From contig NZ_BNAR01000008.1 of NCBI RefSeq assembly GCF_014653695.1, positions 248,001 to 312,000 of the forward strand: a stretch of DNA of 64,000 bases, read 5' to 3'. The DNA is from Lentzea cavernae (lineage in GTDB: Bacteria > Actinomycetota > Actinomycetes > Mycobacteriales > Pseudonocardiaceae). The notes beneath the pieces were generated by a model, which searched no databases, was not told the DNA's origin, and saw only the letters and a program-made list of their open reading frames with translations. A program made the position numbers and the translations under genes. Each line of letters starts with the position of its first letter. Position 1 is the stretch's first letter. Positions 27,095 through 34,658 of this stretch are shown here, piece after piece.

Positions 27095-27693
27095 AGCAGC
27101 GCCCGTTCCGCGATCGTCCACGTCGTGGTGGTGAGCAGGTACAACCCGGCGGCCAGCGGCAGGTAGGCGGCCACCAGGATCGTCCCGAACGGCAGCACCT
27201 TGATCAGCCCGGTCATGAACCCCGGCTGAGGCGTGGTGGTCATCCGCGACTGCTGCCACTTCACGGTCAGATACGCGACGACGGCGAGCAGACCGAACAG
27301 CACGAAGAACACCCAGGCGAACCCGGACGTGAAGTGCGTGCCGAGCGAGATGCCGAACAACGTGCCCTCCAGCAACGGGTTCGGCGTCGTCACCACCTGG
27401 TAGATGACCATGAAGAACGGGACGGTGGCGAGCATCGGCAGCATGCCGGCGAACATCGACACGCCGTTGCGCTTGTACACCTTCTGCGACTCCTCCGAGA
27501 ACCGCATCAGGTCCTTGCCGTACTTCTTCTGCAGCTTCTGGATCTCCGGCGCGAGCTTGGCCTTGGCCTTCTCGCCGCGCACGGCCGCGCGGTAGAAGGG
27601 GTGCAGCGCGAGCCGCACGACGATCGTGAACAGAACGATGGCGAGCGCGGGCATGCCGAAGCTCGCCAGGGCGGCGCCCAGGTCAGCGAACAA
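27076..27693 (-). CDS. YidC/Oxa1-family membrane protein insertase paralogue
   Basis: The 205-residue protein has the Oxa1 core: TM1 with the conserved positively charged residue (IVVRLALHPFYRAAV), a basic cytoplasmic coiled coil (KAKAKLAPEIQKLQKKYGKD), then the hydrophobic region with MLPMLATVPFFMVIYQV and further TMs. It lacks a signal peptide and a large periplasmic domain. The housekeeping yidC normally lies beside rpmH/rnpA, so this short copy with a DUF6412 partner is likely a second insertase. The DUF6412 gene lies 40 bp upstream on the same strand. Confidence 0.88.
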   Translation of the reverse strand: MFADLGAALASFGMPALAIVLFTIVVRLALHPFYRAAVRGEKAKAKLAPEIQKLQKKYGKDLMRFSEESQKVYKRNGVSMFAGMLPMLATVPFFMVIYQVVTTPNPLLEGTLFGISLGTHFTSGFAWVFFVLFGLLAVVAYLTVKWQQSRMTTTPQPGFMTGLIKVLPFGTILVAAYLPLAAGLYLLTTTTWTIAERALLYRILS

Positions 27694-27733
27694 GGGAGGT
27701 TTCTCCGTCTTGAGTTGGGGACGTGCGGACGTG

Positions 27734-28018
27734 TCAGAACGTCCGGCATCCCGGTGCTCGGGGACGGGATTTTCCTGCTGCGTCAGGGTTCCGCAGACGC
27801 AGCTGTGCCGTGCGCTGGGCCCGTTCGCGGATCGAGAGCGACCGCGCCGGTGCCACCGACAGCGGCACCAGCGCGACGACCACGATCAACGCGAGGGCGA
27901 GCGCGGTCACGGCCGCGACGACCTCGGTCGGAGACGAGAACAGCGTGAAGGCGTAGAGGGCAGGCAGGAAGACCGCGAGCACGAGCATCGCCCGCTGCTT
28001 GGTCTCCGGCCGCCACAT
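27734..28018 (-). CDS. DUF6412-like small membrane protein
   Basis: The 94-residue protein from ATG 28018 has two hydrophobic helices (LVLAVFLPALYAFTLFSS and VVAAVTALALALIVVVALVP) followed by a basic Arg-rich tail (RSLSIRERAQRTAQLRLRN). Two-TM proteins of this type often precede the accessory YidC gene in actinobacteria. The tail should be cytoplasmic. A function with the insertase is inferred from pairing only. Confidence 0.7.
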   Translation of the reverse strand: MWRPETKQRAMLVLAVFLPALYAFTLFSSPTEVVAAVTALALALIVVVALVPLSVAPARSLSIRERAQRTAQLRLRNPDAAGKSRPRAPGCRTF

Positions 28019-28028
28019 GCCTCGCAGA

Positions 28029-28742
28029 CTACCGAACGATGGCTGGTCGAGTCCCGAGTTCGTTGCCCTGGTGGTCGTACAACGTGATGAGGGTCGCGTC
28101 CTCCTTGCTCGGCCACCACGCGAGCAGCCAGCCCTCACCGATGGTCGCCGTCACCCTGAGCCCGTCCTCGGTCTGGATGAGGGCTTTGCCGACCTTCGGG
28201 CTCACCATGCCGCTGAAGATGCGCGTCGGGTTCCGCCCGTTGCGCTCCGAGTGCATGCTGGCGCCGAACGACCTGAACAACTCGTCGCCGAGTTGCTCCA
28301 GGCCCTCGGCCCGCCCACTGCCGGTGAGGCTCGTGTAGCCGCCCTGGACGTGCCGGCAGATCAGCTCGCTCTGCGGGCCGGTGAACAGCGCCAGCGTCAT
28401 GATCCCGCGCTGGTCCACGACCGACACCTCGGTGGGCGCCTCGGGGAAGTTCGGCGGCTTCTCGCGCCGGTCACCCTCCTCGATCATCTCCCGGCACTCC
28501 GCGACCGCCGCCTCGGTGTCCGCGCCGGGAGCCCTCGGTTCGGCCGTCCACGACGCGGACGCGTTCGGGTTCGTCGGCGTCCACAACACCATCGTCACGG
28601 CGACCGCGGCCACGAGCGCCGTCGCGGGCACGGCGAAGCGCCACCAGCGGCGGGACGGCTTCGAGCTGATCTCGTTCAGCAGCGCGTGTTTGCGGACCTG
28701 CAGCCGCAACGGGTCCATCTGCGGGACGTCGGGCTTGATCAC
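28029..28742 (-). CDS. Membrane-anchored partner of ECF sigma factor (anti-sigma-like)
   Basis: The 237-residue protein starts at GTG 28742, which overlaps the sigma factor stop as GTGA, so translation is coupled. A short cytoplasmic N-terminus (VIKPDVPQMDPLRLQV) leads to one TM helix (FAVPATALVAAVAVTMVLW) and an extracellular domain of about 170 residues. This topology matches an anti-sigma or signal-sensing partner, but no HxxxCxxC zinc anti-sigma motif is present and the cytoplasmic part is only about 40 residues. The extracellular domain has two cysteines (AECREM, LICRHV) and is unrecognised. Confidence 0.7.
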   Translation of the reverse strand: MIKPDVPQMDPLRLQVRKHALLNEISSKPSRRWWRFAVPATALVAAVAVTMVLWTPTNPNASASWTAEPRAPGADTEAAVAECREMIEEGDRREKPPNFPEAPTEVSVVDQRGIMTLALFTGPQSELICRHVQGGYTSLTGSGRAEGLEQLGDELFRSFGASMHSERNGRNPTRIFSGMVSPKVGKALIQTEDGLRVTATIGEGWLLAWWPSKEDATLITLYDHQGNELGTRPAIVR

Positions 28743-29284
28743 AGTGCCTCCTCGACCAATGCGCCACGCACGGTGCGTTGCGCGCGAGCGAGTCGGGACT
28801 TCACCGTGCCGACCGGGATGCCGAGCACCTGGGCGATCTGCGCCTGGCTGAGGTCCGACCACGCGGACATCTCCAGCACCTCCCGGTCCCCGGCGGGCAG
28901 CTTCTCCAGTTCCGCGATCACGGCCCTGGTCCTGGCCTCCGCGTCCACGCGCCGTGCCACGTCGTCGGCGTGGTCGTCGTCCGCGTGCTGCGGCGGAACC
29001 TTGCCAAGAGCGACCTTGTACCGGTTGCGGGCGCGTTGGTGGTTGCGGGTGACGCCCAGTGCGACGGTGTAGAGCCACGGCAGCAGCGACCCGTCGACCG
29101 TCACGGACGCGCGTTTGCGCCACGTCTCCATGAACACCACGGACACCAGGTCCTCGGCCACGGCCCACGTGCCGGTGCGGCGGAGGCAGTAGGCGAACAC
29201 GGCCTGGGCGTGGCGTTCGAACAGCTGCCCGAACACCTCGCCGTCGCCGGCCCGGACCTGCCCCCAGAGTTCCTCGTCGGTCAC
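28739..29284 (-). CDS. ECF-type RNA polymerase sigma factor
   Basis: The 181-residue protein has sigma region 2 (EVFGQLFERHAQAVFAYCLR with AEDLVSVVFMETWRK, the -10 recognition helices) and region 4 (LPAGDREVLEMSAWSDLSQA, then IAQVLGIPVGTVKSRLARA for the -35). There is no C-terminal extension. GTG 29284 follows an excellent SD (GAGGAGGG), making it better than the in-frame ATG at 29305. It is coupled to the downstream membrane protein gene, the usual sigma/anti-sigma arrangement. The regulon is unknown. Confidence 0.9.
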   Translation of the reverse strand: MTDEELWGQVRAGDGEVFGQLFERHAQAVFAYCLRRTGTWAVAEDLVSVVFMETWRKRASVTVDGSLLPWLYTVALGVTRNHQRARNRYKVALGKVPPQHADDDHADDVARRVDAEARTRAVIAELEKLPAGDREVLEMSAWSDLSQAQIAQVLGIPVGTVKSRLARAQRTVRGALVEEAL

Positions 29285-29330
29285 GGACCCTCCTCTCTGC
29301 TCCACTCATGTCCGCAGAGAGCCGGTCGGT

Positions 29331-29912
29331 TCACGACTCGACCAGACCTGGCCGTTCCGGGTGGTCGTAGCGCACGAAGAGGTCGGCCGCCGGGTCGTAG
29401 TCGTCGAACGCGGGCAGCGTCCACTCCTCGGTGGTCTTGCGCTTCAAAGCACCGGGGGAGAGCCACAGGTGCACGGTCAGCTCGGCCGGCAACCAGCGGT
29501 CGAGCATCAACGTGCCGTCGACGAGCACGACGCCGTTCTCCGGCAGGTCTGCGTACTCGGCGCGGCTGGCGCGGTCGGTGGCGGCGTTCCACAACGACGG
29601 CAGCACCCTGCCGTCCATCGCCGGGTCGAGCACCTCGCGTTGCAGTCCCTTGTAGTCGAACCAGTCGTGCCGGTAGGAGTACGAGTCGGTGCGGCCGTGC
29701 TCCAGGCGTACCGACGCCGGGCGCAGGAAGTCCTCGAGGGACACCCGCCGCACCGCGCGGCCCAAGGCGCGCAACGGTTCCACGACGGCGTCCGCGAGCC
29801 TGCCGGGATCGGCGGCGGGTGCGCCGTCGACGAGGACGCGCACCCGCCCGTCGACCTTCGACACCTGGCCGACGATCTCGGCGACGAGCGTGTCGAACGT
29901 GAGCGGCCGCAC
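29331..29912 (-). CDS. Uridine kinase-like P-loop protein with degenerate P-loop
   Basis: The protein of about 193 residues resembles actinobacterial uridine kinase-like proteins: strand VRVLVDGAPAADPGRLADAV at the P-loop position, the YSYRHDWFDYKGLQREVLDP motif, and VVLVDGTLMLDRW (Walker-B-like). The P-loop lacks the GxxxxGK[ST] lysine (GAPAADPGRLA), so nucleotide phosphorylation is doubtful. GTG 29912 begins just after the DUF402 stop; GTG 29948 is an alternative that would overlap it. It is third in an operon with the flavoprotein and DUF402 genes. Confidence 0.7.
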   Translation of the reverse strand: MRPLTFDTLVAEIVGQVSKVDGRVRVLVDGAPAADPGRLADAVVEPLRALGRAVRRVSLEDFLRPASVRLEHGRTDSYSYRHDWFDYKGLQREVLDPAMDGRVLPSLWNAATDRASRAEYADLPENGVVLVDGTLMLDRWLPAELTVHLWLSPGALKRKTTEEWTLPAFDDYDPAADLFVRYDHPERPGLVES

Positions 29913-29914
29913 CT

Positions 29915-30457
29915 TCAAGGCGTCCACGCCGCCCAGGCCGTGTCCCACCAGATCTCACCGGACGCCAGCATCTTCTCGATCTTGAGCGCCTCTGCCCGGA
30001 TCTCCCCGGCCTCCGCGGCCGAGTACTTGCCCGACGCGACCTGCTCCTCGAACTCGTCCAGGTCGCGCTGCGCCCAGGTGCCGTCCGGGGCGACGGTGTA
30101 GTCGAGGGCGTGGTCGAGCGTCTCGAACCCGTCCTCGACGCGCCGGTAGGGCGCCTGCAGGTTCAGGTAGTAGTTGCCGAACCTGCGGTCCTCGCCCTTC
30201 CAGAACAGGTCGACGGAGTAGGCGTCCTGCGGGCGGTGCAGCATGAGCTTGCCGTGGCCGCGCCAGAACCCGCGCGTCGGCGTGTCCCACGGGTGCGGGT
30301 GGTGGTGGTCGGGGTAGGTGAGCCGGGTGCCCGGCTCCACGAACACCGCGAGCAGCCCCGGCTCGTCGACGACCACTCTCGTCGGCATCTCCGACCAGAC
30401 CTTGCCGTGCAGCACCTCGCGCCGCACCACGACCTCACCCGGCGCGAACAACCTCAT
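29915..30457 (-). CDS. DUF402-family protein (nucleoside di/triphosphatase-like)
   Basis: The 180-residue protein has the DUF402 signatures HHHPHPWDTP (metal/phosphate-binding His cluster), FGNYYLNLQAPYRR and TLDHALDYTVAPDGTW with conserved acids. Family members such as FomD and staphylococcal Sa1684-type enzymes hydrolyse nucleoside di- or triphosphates or nucleotidyl-phosphonates. It overlaps the upstream flavoprotein gene by 23 bp and abuts the uridine-kinase-like gene, so the three genes are co-transcribed. The substrate is unknown. Confidence 0.85.
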   Translation of the reverse strand: MRLFAPGEVVVRREVLHGKVWSEMPTRVVVDEPGLLAVFVEPGTRLTYPDHHHPHPWDTPTRGFWRGHGKLMLHRPQDAYSVDLFWKGEDRRFGNYYLNLQAPYRRVEDGFETLDHALDYTVAPDGTWAQRDLDEFEEQVASGKYSAAEAGEIRAEALKIEKMLASGEIWWDTAWAAWTP

Positions 30458-31709
30458 GCGCCGAACTTACGTGATCACGTTCGGCCGCGTCCTCGGCCAT
30501 CATCTTCCGCTTGAGCGGCGGCACGGCGTTGGTCACGCGCAGGAACGTCCGCGAGAACGCCGACACGACCCGTCCGATCACAGGCTTGTGGGCCAGGCTG
30601 CGGCCGTCCATCATCTCGCGCGACGCCTCCACGGCCTGGAACCCGTACTCGACCATCTCCCGCTCGTACTCACCGATGGCCTGCACGACGTCCTTGCCCT
30701 GATGGGCTTCGGCGAGCTTGCGGGACAACAGTTCCGCGTCGCGCAGCGCCGTGTTCGCGCCGATGCCGCGGCCCGGGGTCATGAGGTGCACCGAGTCGCC
30801 GATCATCGTGACGTTGCTCGGCTCCCACGGCTGCAGCCGCTCGGACGTGCGGACCCTGATCTGGAACACGGTTTCGGGAGTGGCCAGCGAGAACATCCTG
30901 CGCAGGTCCGGGTGGAACCTCGGGGTCATGTTCAGCACGACCTGTTTGAGCTCGGCCGGGCTCATGCCCTTCATGTCCGGGAACTTCTCGTGCGCGGAGG
31001 CGTAGGCCCACATGATGTAGTCGTCCTCGATCCCCGTGCCGTCGAAGCGCATCACGTGGATGATCACGAACTCGCCCTGCGGCCCGAACAGCAGCGTGAT
31101 GCCGCCGTCGGCCAGCGGAGGCAGCAGCTTCACGGTCTCGTCGGTCAGCGGCAGCTTGCCCGCGATCGACGTGATGCCGGTGTCGACGACCTTGGCGTCC
31201 GGCAGGCGCAGCCTGCGCACCTTGGACTGCGCGCCGTCCGCGCCCACCAGCACGTCGCCGGTCTCGGAGGTGCCGTCGTCGAAGAACGCGGTGACCGTGC
31301 CGTCGTCGTTGTGGCTGTAGTGCCGGAACGACTTGTCGAACCGAACGACGTCGTCCAGGCCGCCGAGCAGCGCCGTGCGCATCGCGATCCGGCTGACCGA
31401 CTTCTCGCTGCGGCTGTCGTCGAGCTCCGTGTCGATCTCGCCGACCAGCAGTTCCTTGTACTTCTCGGTCCGCATGACGATGTGCTTCGGCGGCCTGGCC
31501 GTGGTGCGGACGAACTCGGCGAACACGTCCGGCGGCAGGCAGCTGTGCAGCGCTTTGCTGCCGTCGGGGCTGATCCCGACGCGGTAGCCGATCAACATGC
31601 TCCGCGGTGTGCGGTCGCGTTCGAACAGGGCCACGCCCACGCCGGCCTTCTTCAGGCCGTGCGCCAGGCACAGGCCTCCGGTCCCCGCTCCGATGATGAG
31701 CACGCGCAT
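30435..31709 (-). CDS. FAD-dependent monooxygenase
   Basis: This 424-residue PHBH-fold flavoprotein begins with the FAD fold VLIIGAGTGGLCLAHGLKKA, has the DG motif VGADGAQSKVRR and the GD motif VTMIGDSVHLMTPGRGIGAN. It should hydroxylate a small or polycyclic substrate with NAD(P)H and O2. It is the first gene of an operon with DUF402 and uridine-kinase-like genes. A small CTAAG-TCT-CTTAG inverted repeat lies 17 bp upstream and may be a TetR-type operator. No biosynthetic cluster is adjacent. Confidence 0.87.
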   Translation of the reverse strand: MRVLIIGAGTGGLCLAHGLKKAGVGVALFERDRTPRSMLIGYRVGISPDGSKALHSCLPPDVFAEFVRTTARPPKHIVMRTEKYKELLVGEIDTELDDSRSEKSVSRIAMRTALLGGLDDVVRFDKSFRHYSHNDDGTVTAFFDDGTSETGDVLVGADGAQSKVRRLRLPDAKVVDTGITSIAGKLPLTDETVKLLPPLADGGITLLFGPQGEFVIIHVMRFDGTGIEDDYIMWAYASAHEKFPDMKGMSPAELKQVVLNMTPRFHPDLRRMFSLATPETVFQIRVRTSERLQPWEPSNVTMIGDSVHLMTPGRGIGANTALRDAELLSRKLAEAHQGKDVVQAIGEYEREMVEYGFQAVEASREMMDGRSLAHKPVIGRVVSAFSRTFLRVTNAVPPLKRKMMAEDAAERDHVSSAHEVVRAG

Positions 31710-31725
31710 GACAACTCCCCCTCCA

Positions 31726-31738
31726 CTAAGTCTCTTAG
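31726..31738. promoter_or_regulatory. Short inverted repeat upstream of FAD monooxygenase operon
   Basis: CTAAG-TCT-CTTAG has two 5-bp arms with a 3-bp spacer, within an AT-rich promoter region (31726-31765). It is a candidate operator; the regulator is not adjacent. Confidence 0.35.
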
Positions 31739-31767
31739 CAAGGAAGATATTCAGTTTTCGAGACTTG

Positions 31768-33237
31768 TCAATCGTCCTGCCCGAGCCTCCGCAGGCGCGC
31801 GGTGGCGAGGGCGAGCCTCACGTCGTCCGGCGGCAGCAGTCTGACCAGCTGTTCCAGTGCCTCGACGTCGTGTTCGCCCGAGTCGGTCTGGGTGAACGTC
31901 CACAGCGCGTTCGCGTCGCCGCGCTGCAGGACGGCCTTGCGCACGCCGGTGGCCAGGTCGTCCCTCTCGGCCAGCACGACGGGTGCCTCGGAGCGGCGCA
32001 GCAGCGAGCCGCGGTAGCGGGAGACGGCCACCGGCACGTCGGCGGCCGTCAGAGCGGCCCTCACCGCGAGGAAGTCCGCCTCGATGTCCGCCGTGAGCCG
32101 GTACGGCCTGGTCGCGAGCACGTCGGGGCCCAGTTGGGCGCGCAGCCGGTGCAACTCCGAGCGCACGGTCGTGGGGTTGCCGCGTTCGCCGTACAGGCGC
32201 AGCGCGAGCTGGTCGGCCGTGAGCCTGCCCTGCAACGTCAGCGCGCACAGGATCTCCGCGTGTCGCAACGAGATCGGCACCTCGCGGCCGTCCAGCACGA
32301 CCTTGGGCTCCGGCAGCAGGAACGACAGCGACAGCACGCTGCGCCGCACGTGCCGCTGCCGGGGGATGCGCAGCAGGTAGCCGTCGGAGAGCGGTTCCAG
32401 CACCGCTTCCCGGCCGTCCGGCAGCTCCACCCGGTCCGCGGAGACGTCGACGCGGGACGGCAGCAACCCGTACGGCTCGACCGCGACGACCCTGCCCGTG
32501 CGGCTGAGCAGCGCGCCCGGTTCCCCGCGCAACGCGATCAGGTGCCGCATGTTGCGCGACCGCAGCTCCTCGTCCTGCGAGTGCATCCGCGCGAGCATCT
32601 CCGACTCGGCGAGGCGGGCCGAGGCGGACACCAGCGCCACCATCGAGGGGTGGACGGTCTCGATCGGGCCGCTGAGGTCGACGACCCCGATCGTGGTGCC
32701 CGTGTCGGGGTCGCGGATGGGGCTCGCCGCGCAGGTCCAGTGGTGGTAGGTCCGCACGAGGTGCTCGGCCGAGTGGACCGTGACGGGGGAGTTCACCGCC
32801 AGCGCGGTGCCCATCCCGTTCGTCCCCGCCGCACCCTCTGACCAGAGCGTTCCCTCCGCCAGGCCGACGTCCTCGGCGTAGCTGCGGGTGTTCCTGGAGC
32901 CCTCGCACCACAGGATGTGGCCCTGGGCGTCCGCCACGATCATGATGTGCCCGGCCTCCTCCGCGAAGCCCAGCAGCGTCTCGCGCAGCGACGGCAGCGT
33001 CGGGTGCAGCGGATGCCGTTCGCGCAGATCGCAGAGCTCGTCGGCGGCGAACACGGTCGGCGCGGTGTGCAGGTCGGGATCGACGTTGGCGGCGAGTGAC
33101 CGTTGCCACGACGCGGAAATCACTGAGCGTGGCAAATCAACCGTGTGAGTACCACTCAACACGGCATCTCTGACTCGGCTCAGCAACAGTGCGTGTTGCC
33201 CGGGTTCGTGGGTCACTGATCCATCCACGGCTTGCAA
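31768..33237 (-). CDS. GAF-domain transcriptional regulator with C-terminal winged helix
   Basis: The protein of about 489 residues starts like AcoR/MimR activators, with the N-terminal VISASWQRSLAANVDP segment and a GAF domain including GTNGMGTALAVNSPVTVHSAEH and HHWTCAASPIRDPDTGTTIG. The sigma-54 AAA+ and Fis domains are missing. Instead there is a middle beta-rich region and a winged-helix-like C-terminus (LRHAEILCALTLQGRLTADQ, then LALRLYGERGNPTTVRSELHRLRAQLG). TTG 33237 opens the frame; GTG 33216 is equally plausible. It is divergent from the ALDH homologue, and alcohol/aldehyde dehydrogenase genes are typical targets of this regulator type. Confidence 0.82.
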   Translation of the reverse strand: MQAVDGSVTHEPGQHALLLSRVRDAVLSGTHTVDLPRSVISASWQRSLAANVDPDLHTAPTVFAADELCDLRERHPLHPTLPSLRETLLGFAEEAGHIMIVADAQGHILWCEGSRNTRSYAEDVGLAEGTLWSEGAAGTNGMGTALAVNSPVTVHSAEHLVRTYHHWTCAASPIRDPDTGTTIGVVDLSGPIETVHPSMVALVSASARLAESEMLARMHSQDEELRSRNMRHLIALRGEPGALLSRTGRVVAVEPYGLLPSRVDVSADRVELPDGREAVLEPLSDGYLLRIPRQRHVRRSVLSLSFLLPEPKVVLDGREVPISLRHAEILCALTLQGRLTADQLALRLYGERGNPTTVRSELHRLRAQLGPDVLATRPYRLTADIEADFLAVRAALTAADVPVAVSRYRGSLLRRSEAPVVLAERDDLATGVRKAVLQRGDANALWTFTQTDSGEHDVEALEQLVRLLPPDDVRLALATARLRRLGQDD

Positions 33238-33320
33238 CGAGCATGCAACGTTCTGCTGCCTACTTTCTCACTTTGCCCACCCCGTCCTTGCGGTGGGCCG
33301 TCTCTGGCAGGGAGTCGAGA

Positions 33321-34658
33321 ATGACGCAGTACGCGGCGCCGGGGCAGCCCGGCAGCGTGGTCGCGTACCGAGCGAGGTACGACCACTTCATCGGCGGCGA
33401 CCACGTGTCGCCCGTGAACGGCGAGTACGTGGAGAACGTCACGCCGGTGACCGGTGAGGTCTTCACGGAGGTCGCCCGCGGCACCGACGCCGACCGCGCT
33501 CGTGCACTGCACGCGGCCAGTGGCGCCGCACGCGCGTGGGGCAACACCACGCCCCGAGAGCGCGCCACGGTGCTGTGCGAGATCGCGGACCGCATCGAGG
33601 AGCACGCGACCGAACTCGCCGTCGCCGAGACGTGGGACAACGGCAAGCCGGTCCGCGAGGCCCTGGTCGCCGACGTGCCGATGCTGATCGAGCTGTTCCG
33701 CCAGTACGCCGCCGTCATCCGCGCCGAGAACGGCGAGGTCGAGCAGCTCGGCCGCAACACCTGCGACTACCGCTCGTACCAGCCGGTCGGCGTGGTGCAC
33801 GAGCGCGTCTCGTGGACGTTCCCGCTGATGAACGCCTGCCGCGTGCTCGCTCCCGCCCTCGCCGCGGGCAACGCCGTGGTCCTGGAGCCCGCCCTGCAGA
33901 CGCCGGCCTCGATCCACGTCCTGATGAACGTGATCGCCGACCTGCTGCCGCCCGGCGTTGTCAACGTCGTCACCGGCTCGGACGACCACCCCGTCGTCAT
34001 CGGCCGTTGCCCGAACATCTTCTTCGCCGACGTCACGGCGCAGCGCGACAGCTTCCTGGACAAGGCCCTCGAGGGCTTCGTGATGTTCGCGGCCAACCAG
34101 GGCGAGATCGCCACCGCCCCGTCCCGCGCATTGATCCAGACCGCCGTCTACGAGGAGTTCCTGCACCTCGCGACCGTGCGCACGCAGGCGTTGCGCGTGG
34201 GCGACCCGCTCGACACGGACACCATGGTCGGCGCTGTCGTGAGTCTTGCGCAGCGCGATCGAGTTCTTGCGTACGTGGAGCGCGGCAAGGCCGAGGGCGC
34301 GCGCCTGGTGACGGGCGGCGAGGCCTCGGGCCACTACGTCCAGCCCACGATCTTCGAGGGCGACCACCGCTCGGCCGTGTTCGCCGACGACGTGCTCGGC
34401 CCCGTCGTGTCGGTCACGAGGTTCGACGACCGCGACGACGCGCTGAAGATCGCCAACGAGGCCACCGCCCAGCTCGGCGCCGGCATCTGGAGCCGCGACG
34501 TCGCACTGGCGCACAACGTCGGCCACGACCTGCGCGCCGAACGGGTGTGGGTCAACAACTACTACGCCTACCCGGCGAACACCGCCGTGCTCGCCGAGTA
34601 CCGCCGCGTGAAGCACCTGGTGGTCAACTACTCGAACCGCGGGCAGGGCTATTTCTAG
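33321..34658 (+). CDS. Aldehyde dehydrogenase homologue lacking all catalytic residues (pseudoenzyme)
   Basis: The N- and C-terminal sequence is clearly that of ExaC/AldB-type aldehyde dehydrogenases (RYDHFIGGDHVSPVNGEY, NGKPVREA, LAPALAAGNAVVL, GDPLDTDTMVGA). However, every key residue is changed: oxyanion Asn is Thr166 (SWTFP), NAD-binding Lys is Glu189 (VLEPALQTP), the catalytic Cys is Ala264 (NQGEIATAP), and the EIFGPV Glu is Asp357. About 38 residues holding the FTGST coenzyme loop and the ELGGK general base are replaced by SDDHPVVIGRCP. The GGYKxSGxGRE segment near the C-terminus is also missing. Length is 445 against about 507. The frame is intact with normal codon bias, so this looks like a maintained non-enzymatic protein, not a decaying gene. 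ATG 33321 is used. Confidence 0.85.
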   Translation: MTQYAAPGQPGSVVAYRARYDHFIGGDHVSPVNGEYVENVTPVTGEVFTEVARGTDADRARALHAASGAARAWGNTTPRERATVLCEIADRIEEHATELAVAETWDNGKPVREALVADVPMLIELFRQYAAVIRAENGEVEQLGRNTCDYRSYQPVGVVHERVSWTFPLMNACRVLAPALAAGNAVVLEPALQTPASIHVLMNVIADLLPPGVVNVVTGSDDHPVVIGRCPNIFFADVTAQRDSFLDKALEGFVMFAANQGEIATAPSRALIQTAVYEEFLHLATVRTQALRVGDPLDTDTMVGAVVSLAQRDRVLAYVERGKAEGARLVTGGEASGHYVQPTIFEGDHRSAVFADDVLGPVVSVTRFDDRDDALKIANEATAQLGAGIWSRDVALAHNVGHDLRAERVWVNNYYAYPANTAVLAEYRRVKHLVVNYSNRGQGYF

